This document shows, one piece after another, positions 1 to 7,473 of a stretch of DNA of 9,781 nt. A model generated the notes under the pieces. The model ran no database searches, had not been told where the DNA came from, and saw only the letters and a list, made by a program, of their open reading frames with translations. The stretch lies in contig PXTV01000063.1 of the NCBI GenBank assembly GCA_003022985.1, forward strand, positions 1 to 9,781, given 5' to 3'. A program made the translations under genes and the position numbers. This stretch comes from Bacteroidetes bacterium SW_11_45_7 (lineage in GTDB: Bacteria; Bacteroidota; Bacteroidia; Chitinophagales; SW-11-45-7). Within the stretch, counting starts at the first letter, position 1; each line of letters starts with the position of its first letter.

Positions 1-883
1 CTTTGACGCCTTCGCCTAAAGCAATGACCAGTGAAGAGCGAATACTCACAAGCGCCCATATCCCTCCTACAACCATTGCCCCCACACCGAGATACCGGAC
101 ATGGCTGCTCCAGATGGCATAACCGGCATCGGCTGCACTTGTGCCTTCAGGGATGCCATTGACAGCAAAATAGGCCGGGATAGCGATCCACCAGCTAATA
201 GCCCCGCCAATAAAAACCAGCACAGCAATGCGTATGCCCACGATATAGCCAACAGCCACAAGGGCGGGCGAGAGGTTCATCCCGAAAAAGAGGTAGAGCT
301 TGTTCTGTAGCAGCGTTGCTTTTTTGAGCGTCCCCTGCCAAAGCATCAAACCCGTGCCGGCCAGCTTGAACAAGGCACCGGCCAGGCCGGCCATAGCCAA
401 GTACTTCACGCTCTTGCCTCCTTCCTCACCGCTTTTTAATACTTCAGAAGTGGCCACACCTTCGGGGAAAAGAAGTTGCTGGCGCACGATCAGTGCGGAG
501 CGAAGCGGAATGGTGAACAAGACGCCCAGAACACCACCGCAAAGAGCAATGAGCGCTGTCTCCCAATAATCGAAGGTTTGCCAGTAGTCCATCAAAATAA
601 GCGCAGGGAACGTAAAAATGACGCCTGCCGCCAATGATTCACCGGCCGAAGCGGCTGTTTGCACAGCGTTGTTCTCCAGAATATTCGCATTCCGAAAGAG
701 GCGGAAGACAGCCATAGAAATGACAGCAGCCGGAATGGATGCTGACACGGTCATCCCGGCAAAGAGGCCGAGATAAGCGTTGGCACCTGCCAAAACCGCT
801 GAAAGGAGCATACCCAGCAGGACGCCTTTAACGGTAAGCTCGGGCAGTTTTTGATCCGGGCTGATATAGGGTTGATGAGCCAT
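1..883 (-). CDS. OPT family oligopeptide transporter, N-terminal part (cut by window edge)
   Basis: Inner-membrane proton-coupled oligopeptide transporter of the prokaryotic OPT family; the substrate (peptides or a metal-chelate) cannot be read from sequence. The frame opens with ATG at 883-881 (MAHQPYISPD...) and stays open for 294 codons to the left edge, roughly half of the usual 600-700 residues. Hallmarks are visible: the first membrane segment from about residue 18 (VKGVLLGMLLSAVLAGANAY), then GLFAGMTVSASIPAAVISM at 39-57, the family signature ENNAVQTAASAGESLAAG at 70-87, and FPEGVATSEVL at 139-149. Further hydrophobic segments lie at about 108-126, 161-182, 205-226 and 228-241, and another begins near 264. 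No frame damage is seen. The gene diverges from the TPR-like gene at 1280, and its 5' leader carries a short tandem repeat (888-927). I found no convincing -7/-33 promoter for it. Family call is confident; substrate is unknown. Confidence 0.93.
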   Translation of the reverse strand, partial: MAHQPYISPDQKLPELTVKGVLLGMLLSAVLAGANAYLGLFAGMTVSASIPAAVISMAVFRLFRNANILENNAVQTAASAGESLAAGVIFTFPALILMDYWQTFDYWETALIALCGGVLGVLFTIPLRSALIVRQQLLFPEGVATSEVLKSGEEGGKSVKYLAMAGLAGALFKLAGTGLMLWQGTLKKATLLQNKLYLFFGMNLSPALVAVGYIVGIRIAVLVFIGGAISWWIAIPAYFAVNGIPEGTSAADAGYAIWSSHVRYLGVGAMVVGGIWALVSIRSSLVIALGEGVK

Positions 884-1279
884 TTAAATTTGAAGATTTG
901 AAGATATAAGATATAAGATATAAGATTGAAAAAAGGGTTTGTTTGGAATAAGTAATGAGTTAGCTGGTTCGTAAAATTCAATTGATCGTTTAAATGGGCG
1001 TAAAATTAGCAGGAATTTGAGGGATGGCAGAGGAATAGATGCGAACAGCTTTTGATCAGCTCCTTTTTGCAGCTTCTTCTCTTTGATAAAAGACGAACTT
1101 GTCCAGAATTGAATTTTTAGCCCTCTGTTCCATTACTGTCGAAAAATACGCATAACTTGCGGCAACCATCCTATAACTTAAGCAACCCATTTTCGTAGAA
1201 CCATAGCCGGATGGAGGGTCACCACAACCGTTATCTTAAACGCTATGCAGCTATCCCACGATATACACCAGCTCATTAG
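884..1279. other. 396-bp gap between divergent genes
   Basis: This stretch separates the OPT gene (minus) from the TPR-like gene (plus). Apart from the tandem repeat at 888-927, no RNA gene, strong hairpin or clear Bacteroidota promoter (TTTG, about 19 bases, TAnnTTTG) could be identified on either strand. From 1199 to 1276 there is a short open stretch in the same frame as the downstream gene, including an ATG at 1211. It ends at a TAG directly before that gene's ATG and may be a remnant of its N-terminal coding sequence. Farther upstream, stops occur in this frame (TAG at 1196) and in the others. Confidence 0.5.
888..927. repeat. Short A+T-rich tandem repeat in the leader of the OPT gene
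   Basis: On the plus strand, the 8-mer ATTTGAAG occurs twice in a row (888-895, 896-903), followed by three exact copies of the 7-mer ATATAAG (904-910, 911-917, 918-924) and a partial fourth unit. The array ends five bases upstream of the OPT start codon, so it would lie in that gene's 5' untranslated region, where it reads CTTATAT three times and CTTCAAAT twice. Short exact units like these are prone to slippage. A regulatory role is possible but not shown. Confidence 0.8.
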
Positions 1280-2689
1280 ATGGATGAGGAAATGCTTAAA
1301 AAGCGGATCAGCAGTAATCAAATTCTCAATTATTTACCTCAGTTTAAGAACAAGCTGCACAGCCTTCTCCTCAAAAGCTTAGATGCGTTCCACACAGAAT
1401 CCACACCAAAAAACAAAATCCGCAATCAAATCCGGCAAGCGGAGTATCTGGAAGACAAGGGATTATTGCAACAGGCCTTTGACCTGTTGACAAGAGCCGG
1501 AAAGAAAGCGGATGAAGAGGAAGAGCACCTCCTGCATCTTGAAATTCTTCAGTTGCAGAACAGGCTGGCCGTTGAAATGCACAATTTTGAAGCTTCGCCA
1601 TTCCCGAACCTGGAGGATGAGGATGCTCCAACATTTCACAGGGTAAAAGATGCGCATGAGTCGTCTCTGGCATTTGAGGCACTGGCCAAAAACATGACCA
1701 TGTGCTACTTCCGCAAGGGAGTGCGCTCTCAGGACGCGAGGGATTGCTTCGAGGCCATTGACCGAAAAGCGGACGAGATCTTTGCCAACTCAGCCCAACC
1801 GGTTAATACTGCGTTATTCTACTATCATTTAAAAAGCGCCCTTCACTATTACCTGGCCAACTTCAATGAAGCGCTTAAGTGGTGCAAGACATGTGTTGAC
1901 ACCTTTAAAGCCCATCCTGCCTATATCGATAAAGATCGTTCAAGGTATATTAACAGTCTTGGTACCTATGGTCTCGTGAGCCGGCACACAGGGAATTACG
2001 ACCAATTTTTGCAAACCATTGATACACTCAGGCAACTTCCCGAAAAATATGCAGATTTAGACAGGAGAGATCGTCTTAAGATTTGCATGGAAACGGATGA
2101 GCGGGAGATCTATTACAGGATTTGGACGCGCGAGTTCGACCGCTGTGAGGAATTAATTCAACATATTCAACAATGGCTCACTGAATTTGGCGATATTCTT
2201 GGCAACTCGAGGATTTATCACTTTTATTTTAACTTTCTGAACGTTTACATGATGGCGGGTAAGTACGACAATGCGTTTTACTGGTACCAAACCATCAAAA
2301 ACAAAAAGGGGATCAAGCTCAATAAAGATATCCAAACCTACATTCGCATATTCGAGCTGATGTTGCATTACGAATTTGGCAATGAGGAGCTATTGGACAA
2401 TATCCTTCTGTCAACCTATAAGTATCTCTATCGCAAAAACATGTTGAATGCACGCGAGCAAACGTTCCTGAAGTACCTCAGGCGGTTTTACAGGATCATG
2501 CCTGACGAAAAAGGCAAAATGAGGCAAACGTTCCGGGAAGCACGCAATGAACTAGCCAATATGATGGAGGATGAGGAAGCGCCCAAATTGACCATCGGTG
2601 AATTCAATTTTCTTCCTTGGTTGGATGAGAAAATCGCCCTGCTCAACAATAAAGAACAACCCACCAAAGCATTCCCATCCGTTAAATGA
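1280..2689 (+). CDS. All-helical TPR-like protein of unknown function, possibly N-terminally truncated
   Basis: A 469-residue soluble protein with no signal peptide or membrane segment. It is almost entirely predicted helix, with TPR-like units at about 54-77 (AEYLEDKGLLQQAFDLLTRA), 180-212 (YYLANFNEALKWCKTCVDTF) and 313-343 (VYMMAGKYDNAFYWYQTIKN). The block at 23-95 (KNKLHSLLLKSL, then EYLEDKGLLQQAFDLL, then HLLHLEILQLQNRL) resembles, from memory, a Bacteroidota family of uncharacterised TPR-like proteins of about 500 residues. Those usually have 40-60 more N-terminal residues. Here ATG 1280 is the first possible start after an in-frame TAG at 1277-1279; ATG 1292 is an alternative. No Shine-Dalgarno sequence is evident. 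The gene converges on the sulfatase-fold gene with 35 bp between stops, so they are probably not co-regulated. TPR folds usually bind other proteins, but no function can be assigned. Confidence 0.82.
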   Translation: MDEEMLKKRISSNQILNYLPQFKNKLHSLLLKSLDAFHTESTPKNKIRNQIRQAEYLEDKGLLQQAFDLLTRAGKKADEEEEHLLHLEILQLQNRLAVEMHNFEASPFPNLEDEDAPTFHRVKDAHESSLAFEALAKNMTMCYFRKGVRSQDARDCFEAIDRKADEIFANSAQPVNTALFYYHLKSALHYYLANFNEALKWCKTCVDTFKAHPAYIDKDRSRYINSLGTYGLVSRHTGNYDQFLQTIDTLRQLPEKYADLDRRDRLKICMETDEREIYYRIWTREFDRCEELIQHIQQWLTEFGDILGNSRIYHFYFNFLNVYMMAGKYDNAFYWYQTIKNKKGIKLNKDIQTYIRIFELMLHYEFGNEELLDNILLSTYKYLYRKNMLNAREQTFLKYLRRFYRIMPDEKGKMRQTFREARNELANMMEDEEAPKLTIGEFNFLPWLDEKIALLNNKEQPTKAFPSVK

Positions 2690-2724
2690 TCATGTGGTTG
2701 ATCGATAAAAAAGCCGTTGAGAAG

Positions 2725-4071
2725 CTAATCGAGTAAAGAGGCAGAAAACGAGTGAAAGTCCGTCACATTCTTACGGAGGTACGCTTTTTTATCCTGGTCT
2801 TCCACAAATTCTTCCACAGGATCAACATTCTGATCGAGCTGTTGGAATTCCGGCTCTTTGCCATTCTCGCCAACCGGGGCCATCATCCAGTCGTTATTCC
2901 GTAATGCGTAGCGCATACCATTCTCCACAAAGCAGAATTGGTTGTACTTGAACTTGGGGAGTGTCTTGCCCTTATTGTTGTACCAGTAGCTCTGCAAAAC
3001 GGGCACAGAGGCCTCAGGCTCGCGTATTAAACTTGGTCCTTCATGATTTAAGTCGCATGAATCGAGGATGGAATCGTACAAGTGACGGGCACTTACGGGT
3101 GCATCAATATTCTTTTGATGGCTGTTCTCGTGGTCCAACCAAAAGATGGGCACGCGGTTACCGCCATCCGTCACATTGGAGAAGTGGTAAATCCAGTGTT
3201 GATCGCCAAAATTATCACCGTGATCGGAACAAAAAATGACAAGATTGTCCTCGTTTTCGTGCAGCTCGCGGATAAAATTGTCCAGATCTTCGCGGATGAG
3301 CTCCCAGCTTATCCGTTGGCGCTCCAGGAGCGTGCTCATCATATCATCCTTAATATGATTCTTATCCGTCTTCAGAAAGGATTGGTTGATAAAGTGAAAG
3401 AGGGAATAAACTTCTCGAATGCTGTTGACAATTCCTTCTGTACTGGTGTTAAAAGTAGGGGCAACGTGGTACGGAAAATGAGTTTCCATCAGGTTGAGGT
3501 AGAGGAAAGAGCTTTGGCCCTTGTCGCGGTTTTCGCGGAGGATCTTGCGGGCTTTATCGAAAATATCGAGATAGGTGTTCTGCAGCCAGGTTTTGGCCAT
3601 TTCCAGGTCTTGTGAAAGCTTTTGATTCACGAAGTCCCTGGAAAATATCTTGTTCCGCAAACGCGGTTTCCCAACCAGCAGTAGAAATTGCTGTAATCGC
3701 TGGAATTTGGCAGGTACGTCCTGCCATATCGGATAAACCTTGTCAAAGCCACGGTCAAGGCCAAATACATCGGTAGTGGCAATATTGGCAGTAACTTGAT
3801 AGGTGCTGTAGCCATCCTCTTGCAGCTTTTCGCCAAGGGTTGGCAAATCGGGATTGAGCTCACGCGTTTGGCTTGTTGCCCCATGTACGTGCGGCAGCGT
3901 TCCGGTAAAAATGGAAGCATTGGAAGGCAGGGTCCAGCAGCCGCTCGAGCGCGCATTTCTGAAAAACGTGGCATTTGCCTCAGTATAGGGAAGGCTTATT
4001 CCCTGCGATGTCATACTATCGTAACGCAGACTATCCGCAACGATAAAAATGATATTCTTCGGCTTGCTCAA
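2725..4071 (-). CDS. Sulfatase-fold hydrolase (alkaline phosphatase superfamily) with threonine at the nucleophile position
   Basis: A 448-residue protein of the sulfatase/phosphodiesterase branch of the alkaline phosphatase superfamily, which uses divalent metals to cleave sulfate or phosphate esters. Visible elements are the first metal-binding strand NIIFIVADSLR with D13, the nucleophile-region motif CWTLPSNASIFTG at 45-57, METHFPYH at 195-202, and the second metal site SDHGDNFGDQH at 282-292 followed by GNRVPIFW. In classical sulfatases the core is C/S-x-P-x-R; the aligned residues here are T47-L-P-S-N51, so formylglycine formation is not expected and the conserved arginine is missing. 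Threonine nucleophiles are known in phosphoglycerol and phosphoethanolamine transferases. No signal peptide or membrane anchor is seen, which suggests a cytoplasmic location. The start must be TTG: TAA lies eight codons (24 bases) upstream in frame, and the next in-frame ATG (M20) would remove D13. The fold is confident; the substrate is unknown. Confidence 0.88.
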   Translation of the reverse strand: MSKPKNIIFIVADSLRYDSMTSQGISLPYTEANATFFRNARSSGCWTLPSNASIFTGTLPHVHGATSQTRELNPDLPTLGEKLQEDGYSTYQVTANIATTDVFGLDRGFDKVYPIWQDVPAKFQRLQQFLLLVGKPRLRNKIFSRDFVNQKLSQDLEMAKTWLQNTYLDIFDKARKILRENRDKGQSSFLYLNLMETHFPYHVAPTFNTSTEGIVNSIREVYSLFHFINQSFLKTDKNHIKDDMMSTLLERQRISWELIREDLDNFIRELHENEDNLVIFCSDHGDNFGDQHWIYHFSNVTDGGNRVPIFWLDHENSHQKNIDAPVSARHLYDSILDSCDLNHEGPSLIREPEASVPVLQSYWYNNKGKTLPKFKYNQFCFVENGMRYALRNNDWMMAPVGENGKEPEFQQLDQNVDPVEEFVEDQDKKAYLRKNVTDFHSFSASLLD

Positions 4072-4078
4072 GTTCCTT

Positions 4079-4083
4079 CTCCC
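4079..4083 (-). promoter_or_regulatory. Ribosome binding site supporting the TTG start of the sulfatase-fold gene
   Basis: On the minus strand, GGGAG is followed by seven bases (AAGGAAC) and then TTG at 4071-4069. The purine-rich run is a better Shine-Dalgarno match than at other starts in this window, and it supports TTG where no in-frame ATG keeps the metal-binding aspartate. Confidence 0.5.
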
Positions 4084-4122
4084 TTTTCTTTAGGACCCTT
4101 ACAATACACTATTAAACGCGTG

Positions 4123-4130
4123 CAAAACTA
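4123..4130 (-). promoter_or_regulatory. Predicted Bacteroidota -7 element for the sulfatase-fold gene
   Basis: The minus strand reads TAGTTTTG, an exact match to the Bacteroidota -7 consensus TAnnTTTG, ending about 50 bases upstream of the TTG start. No good TTTG -33 element sits at the expected 19-21 base spacing (the sequence there is T-rich, TTTTACG), so the call rests on the -7 motif and its position. Confidence 0.4.
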
Positions 4131-4246
4131 AGAATTCAACAAGCGTAAAATTGAATCCTTGATCTCATCAGCTTCCACTCTTTTGATGTTGGCGAGTCCC
4201 TGTTATATAACTCAACTGCCAATTAGGCATTTTTCCCTATTTTATT

Positions 4247-4254
4247 TACTTTCG
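4247..4254 (+). promoter_or_regulatory. Predicted -7 element for the T9SS operon
   Basis: TACTTTCG matches TAnnTTTG at all but one position and lies about 50 bases upstream of the PorP/SprF-like start. A weak -33 candidate, TTAG at 4223-4226, stands 20 bases upstream. With the minus-strand element at 4123-4130 it makes the 4072-4305 interval a divergent promoter region. Confidence 0.3.
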
Positions 4255-4305
4255 TGCGTTATTGTTGTTTCAAACCCATTTAATTTATAATAGAGATCAT
4301 TGAAA

Positions 4306-5331
4306 ATGACATGTCGTAGAGCCATTTATTCCATATCTCTTTGCTTCTTTCTTGTTCTGTTAACAACTAACCATCTATCAGCCCAGGACATCCATTTTTC
4401 CCAATTCTATGCTTCTCCCCTCACCCTGAATCCTGCCTTAACGGGTTATTCAGAAAGTACTTACAGGGCTACGGGCATTTACAGGAATCAGTGGTCCAGT
4501 GTTACAACCCCTTATATCACCTATGCAGCTTCGTTTGACATGGCTGTTTTACGCGATAAAACAGGTGCCGATGTTTTTGGCGTGGGCGGTATGGTAGCTA
4601 ATGATCAATCCGGCAATGGCAGCTTGAATCACCTAAGGGTCATGGGTTCTTCATCTTATCACAAACAAGTTGGGGATGGCCACTATCTTGGAGCTGGCGT
4701 CCAGCTCGGTTATGTGCAAAAATCCATTCAGCCAAATAATCTGACGTTCCCCAATCAATATACCGGAAGCGGTTTCGACTCGGACCAAGCCAATCAGGAG
4801 AATTTCGAATCCACTACTGTCAATTATTTCGATATGCAGGTCGGTATTCAGTGGAACGGTACCATCAGTGACCGACTGGGCTTATTCAACGGTGCTTCGC
4901 TGTTTCATTTAACGCAACCCAAAGAATCGTTCCTTGGCGAGGATGTGCGTCTCTCGCCCCGGTATGTCGTCAACGGAGGAGCCCGGATCAAAACAAGTGA
5001 CAAGATCTATTTGACGCCCAATTACATTTACATGTTTCAAAACCAGGCTCAGGAAATTAACGTGGGCACCGCAGTGGAATATCATTTCCAGGATAGGAAA
5101 ATTAATCCGGTTGTTAGTGTTGGAGGGTGGTACCGTCCCGGAGATGCGGTTATTGCTTCGGCAAGTGTTGAATACAAACAGGTAAAAGTGGGGGCGAGTT
5201 ACGATGTAAACGTGTCGGGTTTAAGTAAAGTTAGCAACAACAGGGGTGGCTTTGAAATCTCGGTCACCTATATCGGGAAAATCATCAAGCCGGACACGGG
5301 GCCTGTCATGGTACCTTGCCCGCGATTATAA
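4306..5331 (+). CDS. PorP/SprF family type IX secretion outer-membrane protein
   Basis: Outer-membrane beta-barrel protein of the PorP/SprF family. Members of this family help type IX secretion substrates cross or stay attached to the outer membrane; SprF is needed for export of the gliding adhesin SprB. The 341-residue product begins with a signal peptide (MTCRRAIYSISLCFFLVLLT..., likely cleaved near LSA-Q) followed by the family signature QDIHFSQFYASPLTLNPALTG-type N-terminus, then alternating beta strands rich in G, Y and N. It ends in VPCPRL, close to the CPRF/CPRL ending usual in this family, so it appears full length. ATG 4306 was chosen; TTG 4300 would add two residues and an in-frame TAG (4291) excludes anything longer. 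It is the first gene of a probable operon, 85 bp ahead of the PorE-like gene. Several paralogues per genome are usual, so no symbol is given. Confidence 0.92.
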   Translation: MTCRRAIYSISLCFFLVLLTTNHLSAQDIHFSQFYASPLTLNPALTGYSESTYRATGIYRNQWSSVTTPYITYAASFDMAVLRDKTGADVFGVGGMVANDQSGNGSLNHLRVMGSSSYHKQVGDGHYLGAGVQLGYVQKSIQPNNLTFPNQYTGSGFDSDQANQENFESTTVNYFDMQVGIQWNGTISDRLGLFNGASLFHLTQPKESFLGEDVRLSPRYVVNGGARIKTSDKIYLTPNYIYMFQNQAQEINVGTAVEYHFQDRKINPVVSVGGWYRPGDAVIASASVEYKQVKVGASYDVNVSGLSKVSNNRGGFEISVTYIGKIIKPDTGPVMVPCPRL

Positions 5332-5416
5332 TGAAGACATGCCCTTTCTATGATAAAAGGGGCTAAAATATTCAGTCAATAGAAGTTATCTCTTTCAAAA
5401 TTGATATTTATTTTCT

Positions 5417-5758
5417 ATGCAAGATTATAACCATTTTTTAATGGGCTTATTGATAGTCGGCATTTGGTCAATGATCGCATCTTTTGATGGGTTGGCTCAA
5501 GAAGAGGAAGTGCCTGCAGCTCGCTTGGTTAAGCAAGCTGACAAAATGCTCCAAAAGGGCAATATCTACGCTGCTGCCGATGCCTATGAAAAAGCTTTTG
5601 ACAAGGAACAGAATATGAATACGGCCTACAAGCTTGCCGAGGCTCATCGCTATTCGCGCGACTACAAAAATGCTGAAAAATGGTACAGCAAGGTTGTGGA
5701 CGAGGCTGCCGGTCAATTTCCCATGGCTCGTTACCGGTACGGCTTGATACCAGGGTGA
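5417..5758 (+). pseudogene. PorE-like TPR/PD40/OmpA protein, 5' fragment (signal peptide and TPRs)
   Basis: The first 113 codons of a disrupted gene. A signal peptide occupies about residues 1-27 (GLLIVGIWSMIASFDGLA-Q); ATG at 5441 (M9) is an alternative start. Two TPR units follow: VKQADKMLQKGNIYAAADAY with its second helix (about 38-65) and TAYKLAEAHRYSRDYKNAEK (69-88) with SKVVDEAAGQ. This is the usual N-terminus of PorE-type proteins, which sit in the periplasm beside the T9SS. After RYRYGL (residue 110) the frame runs into three unrelated residues and TGA at 5756-5758, while homologous sequence resumes in another frame at 5748. In related proteins, as I recall them, about 20 residues of TPR helix separate these two points, so bases appear lost as well as shifted. 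A short TPR-only peptide is unlikely to work alone. Confidence 0.85.
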
Positions 5759-7421
5759 AGATGCTTACGCTTACAAGCGCAGAGCAGAAACTCAGATCGA
5801 TGGGTGCGATTTTGCACGTAAAGAAGAAGCCATAAGCAAGAACATCGATGTTGAGCACTTAGACAAAAATGTTAACTCATCTTATACAGAAATCTCCCCC
5901 ATGATGTGGGATGACTCCACGTTGCTTTTTGCTTCCCTGCAATCGGACACCTTAATCACGGGCAAAAAAATGGATGTGCTGTCCGAGCACTTGATCCGGT
6001 TTTTCACAGCAAAACAAGAGGGCAAAAGTTACACGAAGGCCCGGCCTTTCAACACATTCAAGGGCAATGGTCAGCACGTTGCCAATGGAGCTTTTTCAAC
6101 CGATAAAGACCGTTTCTACTTTACCAAATGCAAGCGCAATGACGATAGTAAAATCATTTGCTCCATTTATATGAGTCGGAAAGAGAATGGCGAATGGCAG
6201 GAACCTGCCAAGCTCAACAAGGAGATCAACAAAGAGGGCTATACCAATACCCAACCGGCCATAGCGCCCTACAGGAACGGCCGGGAAATTCTCTATTTTG
6301 TTTCCAACAGGCCCGATGGCGAGGGGGGCAAGGATATCTGGTACTCCGTTATCGATGAGGATGGTGAGGATTACCGCAGGCCAAGAAATGCCGGCTCATC
6401 TATTAACACCAAAGGCGATGAGGCCACCCCCTTTTTTCACGAACCTTCCAACACCTTTTATTTTAGTTCCAACGGCCAGATGACCATGGGCGGCTACGAT
6501 ATCTACAAGGCCAAAGGCAGCAAAAACAGGTGGAACAATGTAGCCAACATGGGCAAGCCCCTGAACTCGAGCACAGACGATATGTATTTCCGCCTAAGCG
6601 GCACTTCGGGCACAGGGTTTATGGTGTCAAACAGGCCGGGCATTTTTTCCATTAGAAGTGAGACTTGTTGTGACGATATCTTTTCCTTCCGCTATTACGA
6701 TAAAATGCGGTTTGCTGTAACGGGAAATGTGTACGAGGAAGGAGAGCAAGACAACCCTCTTGATAATGCGGTAGTTGAACTGGAACAGGTAAGCAATAAA
6801 GATCAAACCGCACAGTCTGACTCCGCTCTTGCCAACAAACCATATCTCCTGCCCATCTCCATGAATCAAAAATACAAGCTCACAGCTTCGCGCGATGGCT
6901 ATCTTGCCTCATCCCAAACCGTTTCTATTGAAGAGGCAATGCGATCGGACACGATCACCAAAGACTTTTACCTGACAAAAAAAGTCACCAATCAAGCTTA
7001 CAAGCTCGAGAACATCTACTACGATTACGATAAATGGGATTTGCGCAAGCAAGCGAAGAAAACGCTCGACACTCTATATCAAATCCTTGTGGACAATCCT
7101 GATATTGCAATAGAACTACGCTCCCACACCGATTCCCGCGGGGCAAATGATTACAATAAAAAGCTTTCCCAGAAGCGAGCCGAAAGCTGCGTGGATTATC
7201 TTATTCAAAAAGGCATTGACAAAAATCGCCTGGTCGCGGAGGGGTATGGCGAGTCGAAGCCATTGGTTGAGGGGTGTACCCAAAAAGAGGAATGCCCGGA
7301 GGAAGGGGGCAAAGGGGATTGCCCATGTTACCAGAAAAACAGGCGGACAGAGTTTACCATTTTGGATGAGACCGAGGCCAAAGTGAGTGACCAGGATCAA
7401 AAAACAGAAGAAAGCCAGTAA
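5748..7421 (+). pseudogene. PorE-like TPR/PD40/OmpA protein, 3' fragment (PD40 propeller, CRD, OmpA domain)
   Basis: Continuation of the PorE-like gene in a different frame: open from YQGEDAYAYKRRAETQIDGC at 5748, with its first ATG at 5901. Counting from M1 at 5901, PD40/WD40-like blades include FSTDKDRFYFTKC (65-77), REILYFVSNRPDGEGGKDIW (128-147) and NTFYFSSNGQMTMGGYDIYK (184-203), then the conserved TCCDDIFSF (255-263). A carboxypeptidase-regulatory-like domain follows at about 271-359, then an OmpA-type peptidoglycan-binding domain at about 369-487, with HTDSRG (D411), LSQKRA (R426) and NRRTEF. The order TPR, propeller, CRD, OmpA is that of PorE, which ties the T9SS to the cell wall. A four-cysteine loop at 459-476 is unusual. 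Without the first fragment this part has no signal peptide, so export is not expected unless the frame is really intact. The large-protein gene starts 52 bp downstream. Confidence 0.9.
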
Positions 7422-7473
7422 TCATCGTCTTGTTATCGATTTTCAAATCGCTTCCATAATGTTTTGACCAATT

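Noticed and set aside
67..569. Several open frames (64-89 codons) on both strands across the left edge
   Set aside because: They overlap the OPT transporter frame, which carries clear family signatures; the others are out-of-frame shadows.
888..927. CRISPR-like repeat array
   Set aside because: Units are 7-8 bp and directly adjacent, with no spacers and no cas genes nearby.
1085..1160. Weak resemblance of a forward-frame translation (IEFLALCSITVEKYA) to the start of the TPR-like family
   Set aside because: Too degenerate and followed by stops; chance cannot be excluded, so it was not annotated as coding.
2690..2724. Bidirectional terminator between the convergent genes
   Set aside because: Only 35 bp, with no strong hairpin; the TCGAT/ATCGA arms are five bases long and far apart.
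3082..3615. Open frame of 177 codons on the plus strand inside the sulfatase-fold gene
   Set aside because: It is antisense to a gene with recognisable catalytic motifs, shows no family features, and is explained as a shadow of that coding strand.
5341..5363. Possible terminator GCCCTTT...AAAGGGGC after the PorP/SprF-like gene
   Set aside because: The stem needs a bulged G and no T-run follows; the next gene starts 85 bp downstream in the same direction, so read-through is more likely.
5735..5760. Programmed ribosomal frameshift in the PorE-like gene
   Set aside because: No slippery heptamer or following stem is visible, and apparent loss of TPR residues is not explained by frameshifting.
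7437..7450. Inverted repeat CGATTT/AAATCG between the PorE-like and the large-protein genes
   Set aside because: Only five or six A+T-rich pairs with a two- to four-base loop and no T-run; too weak for a terminator call.
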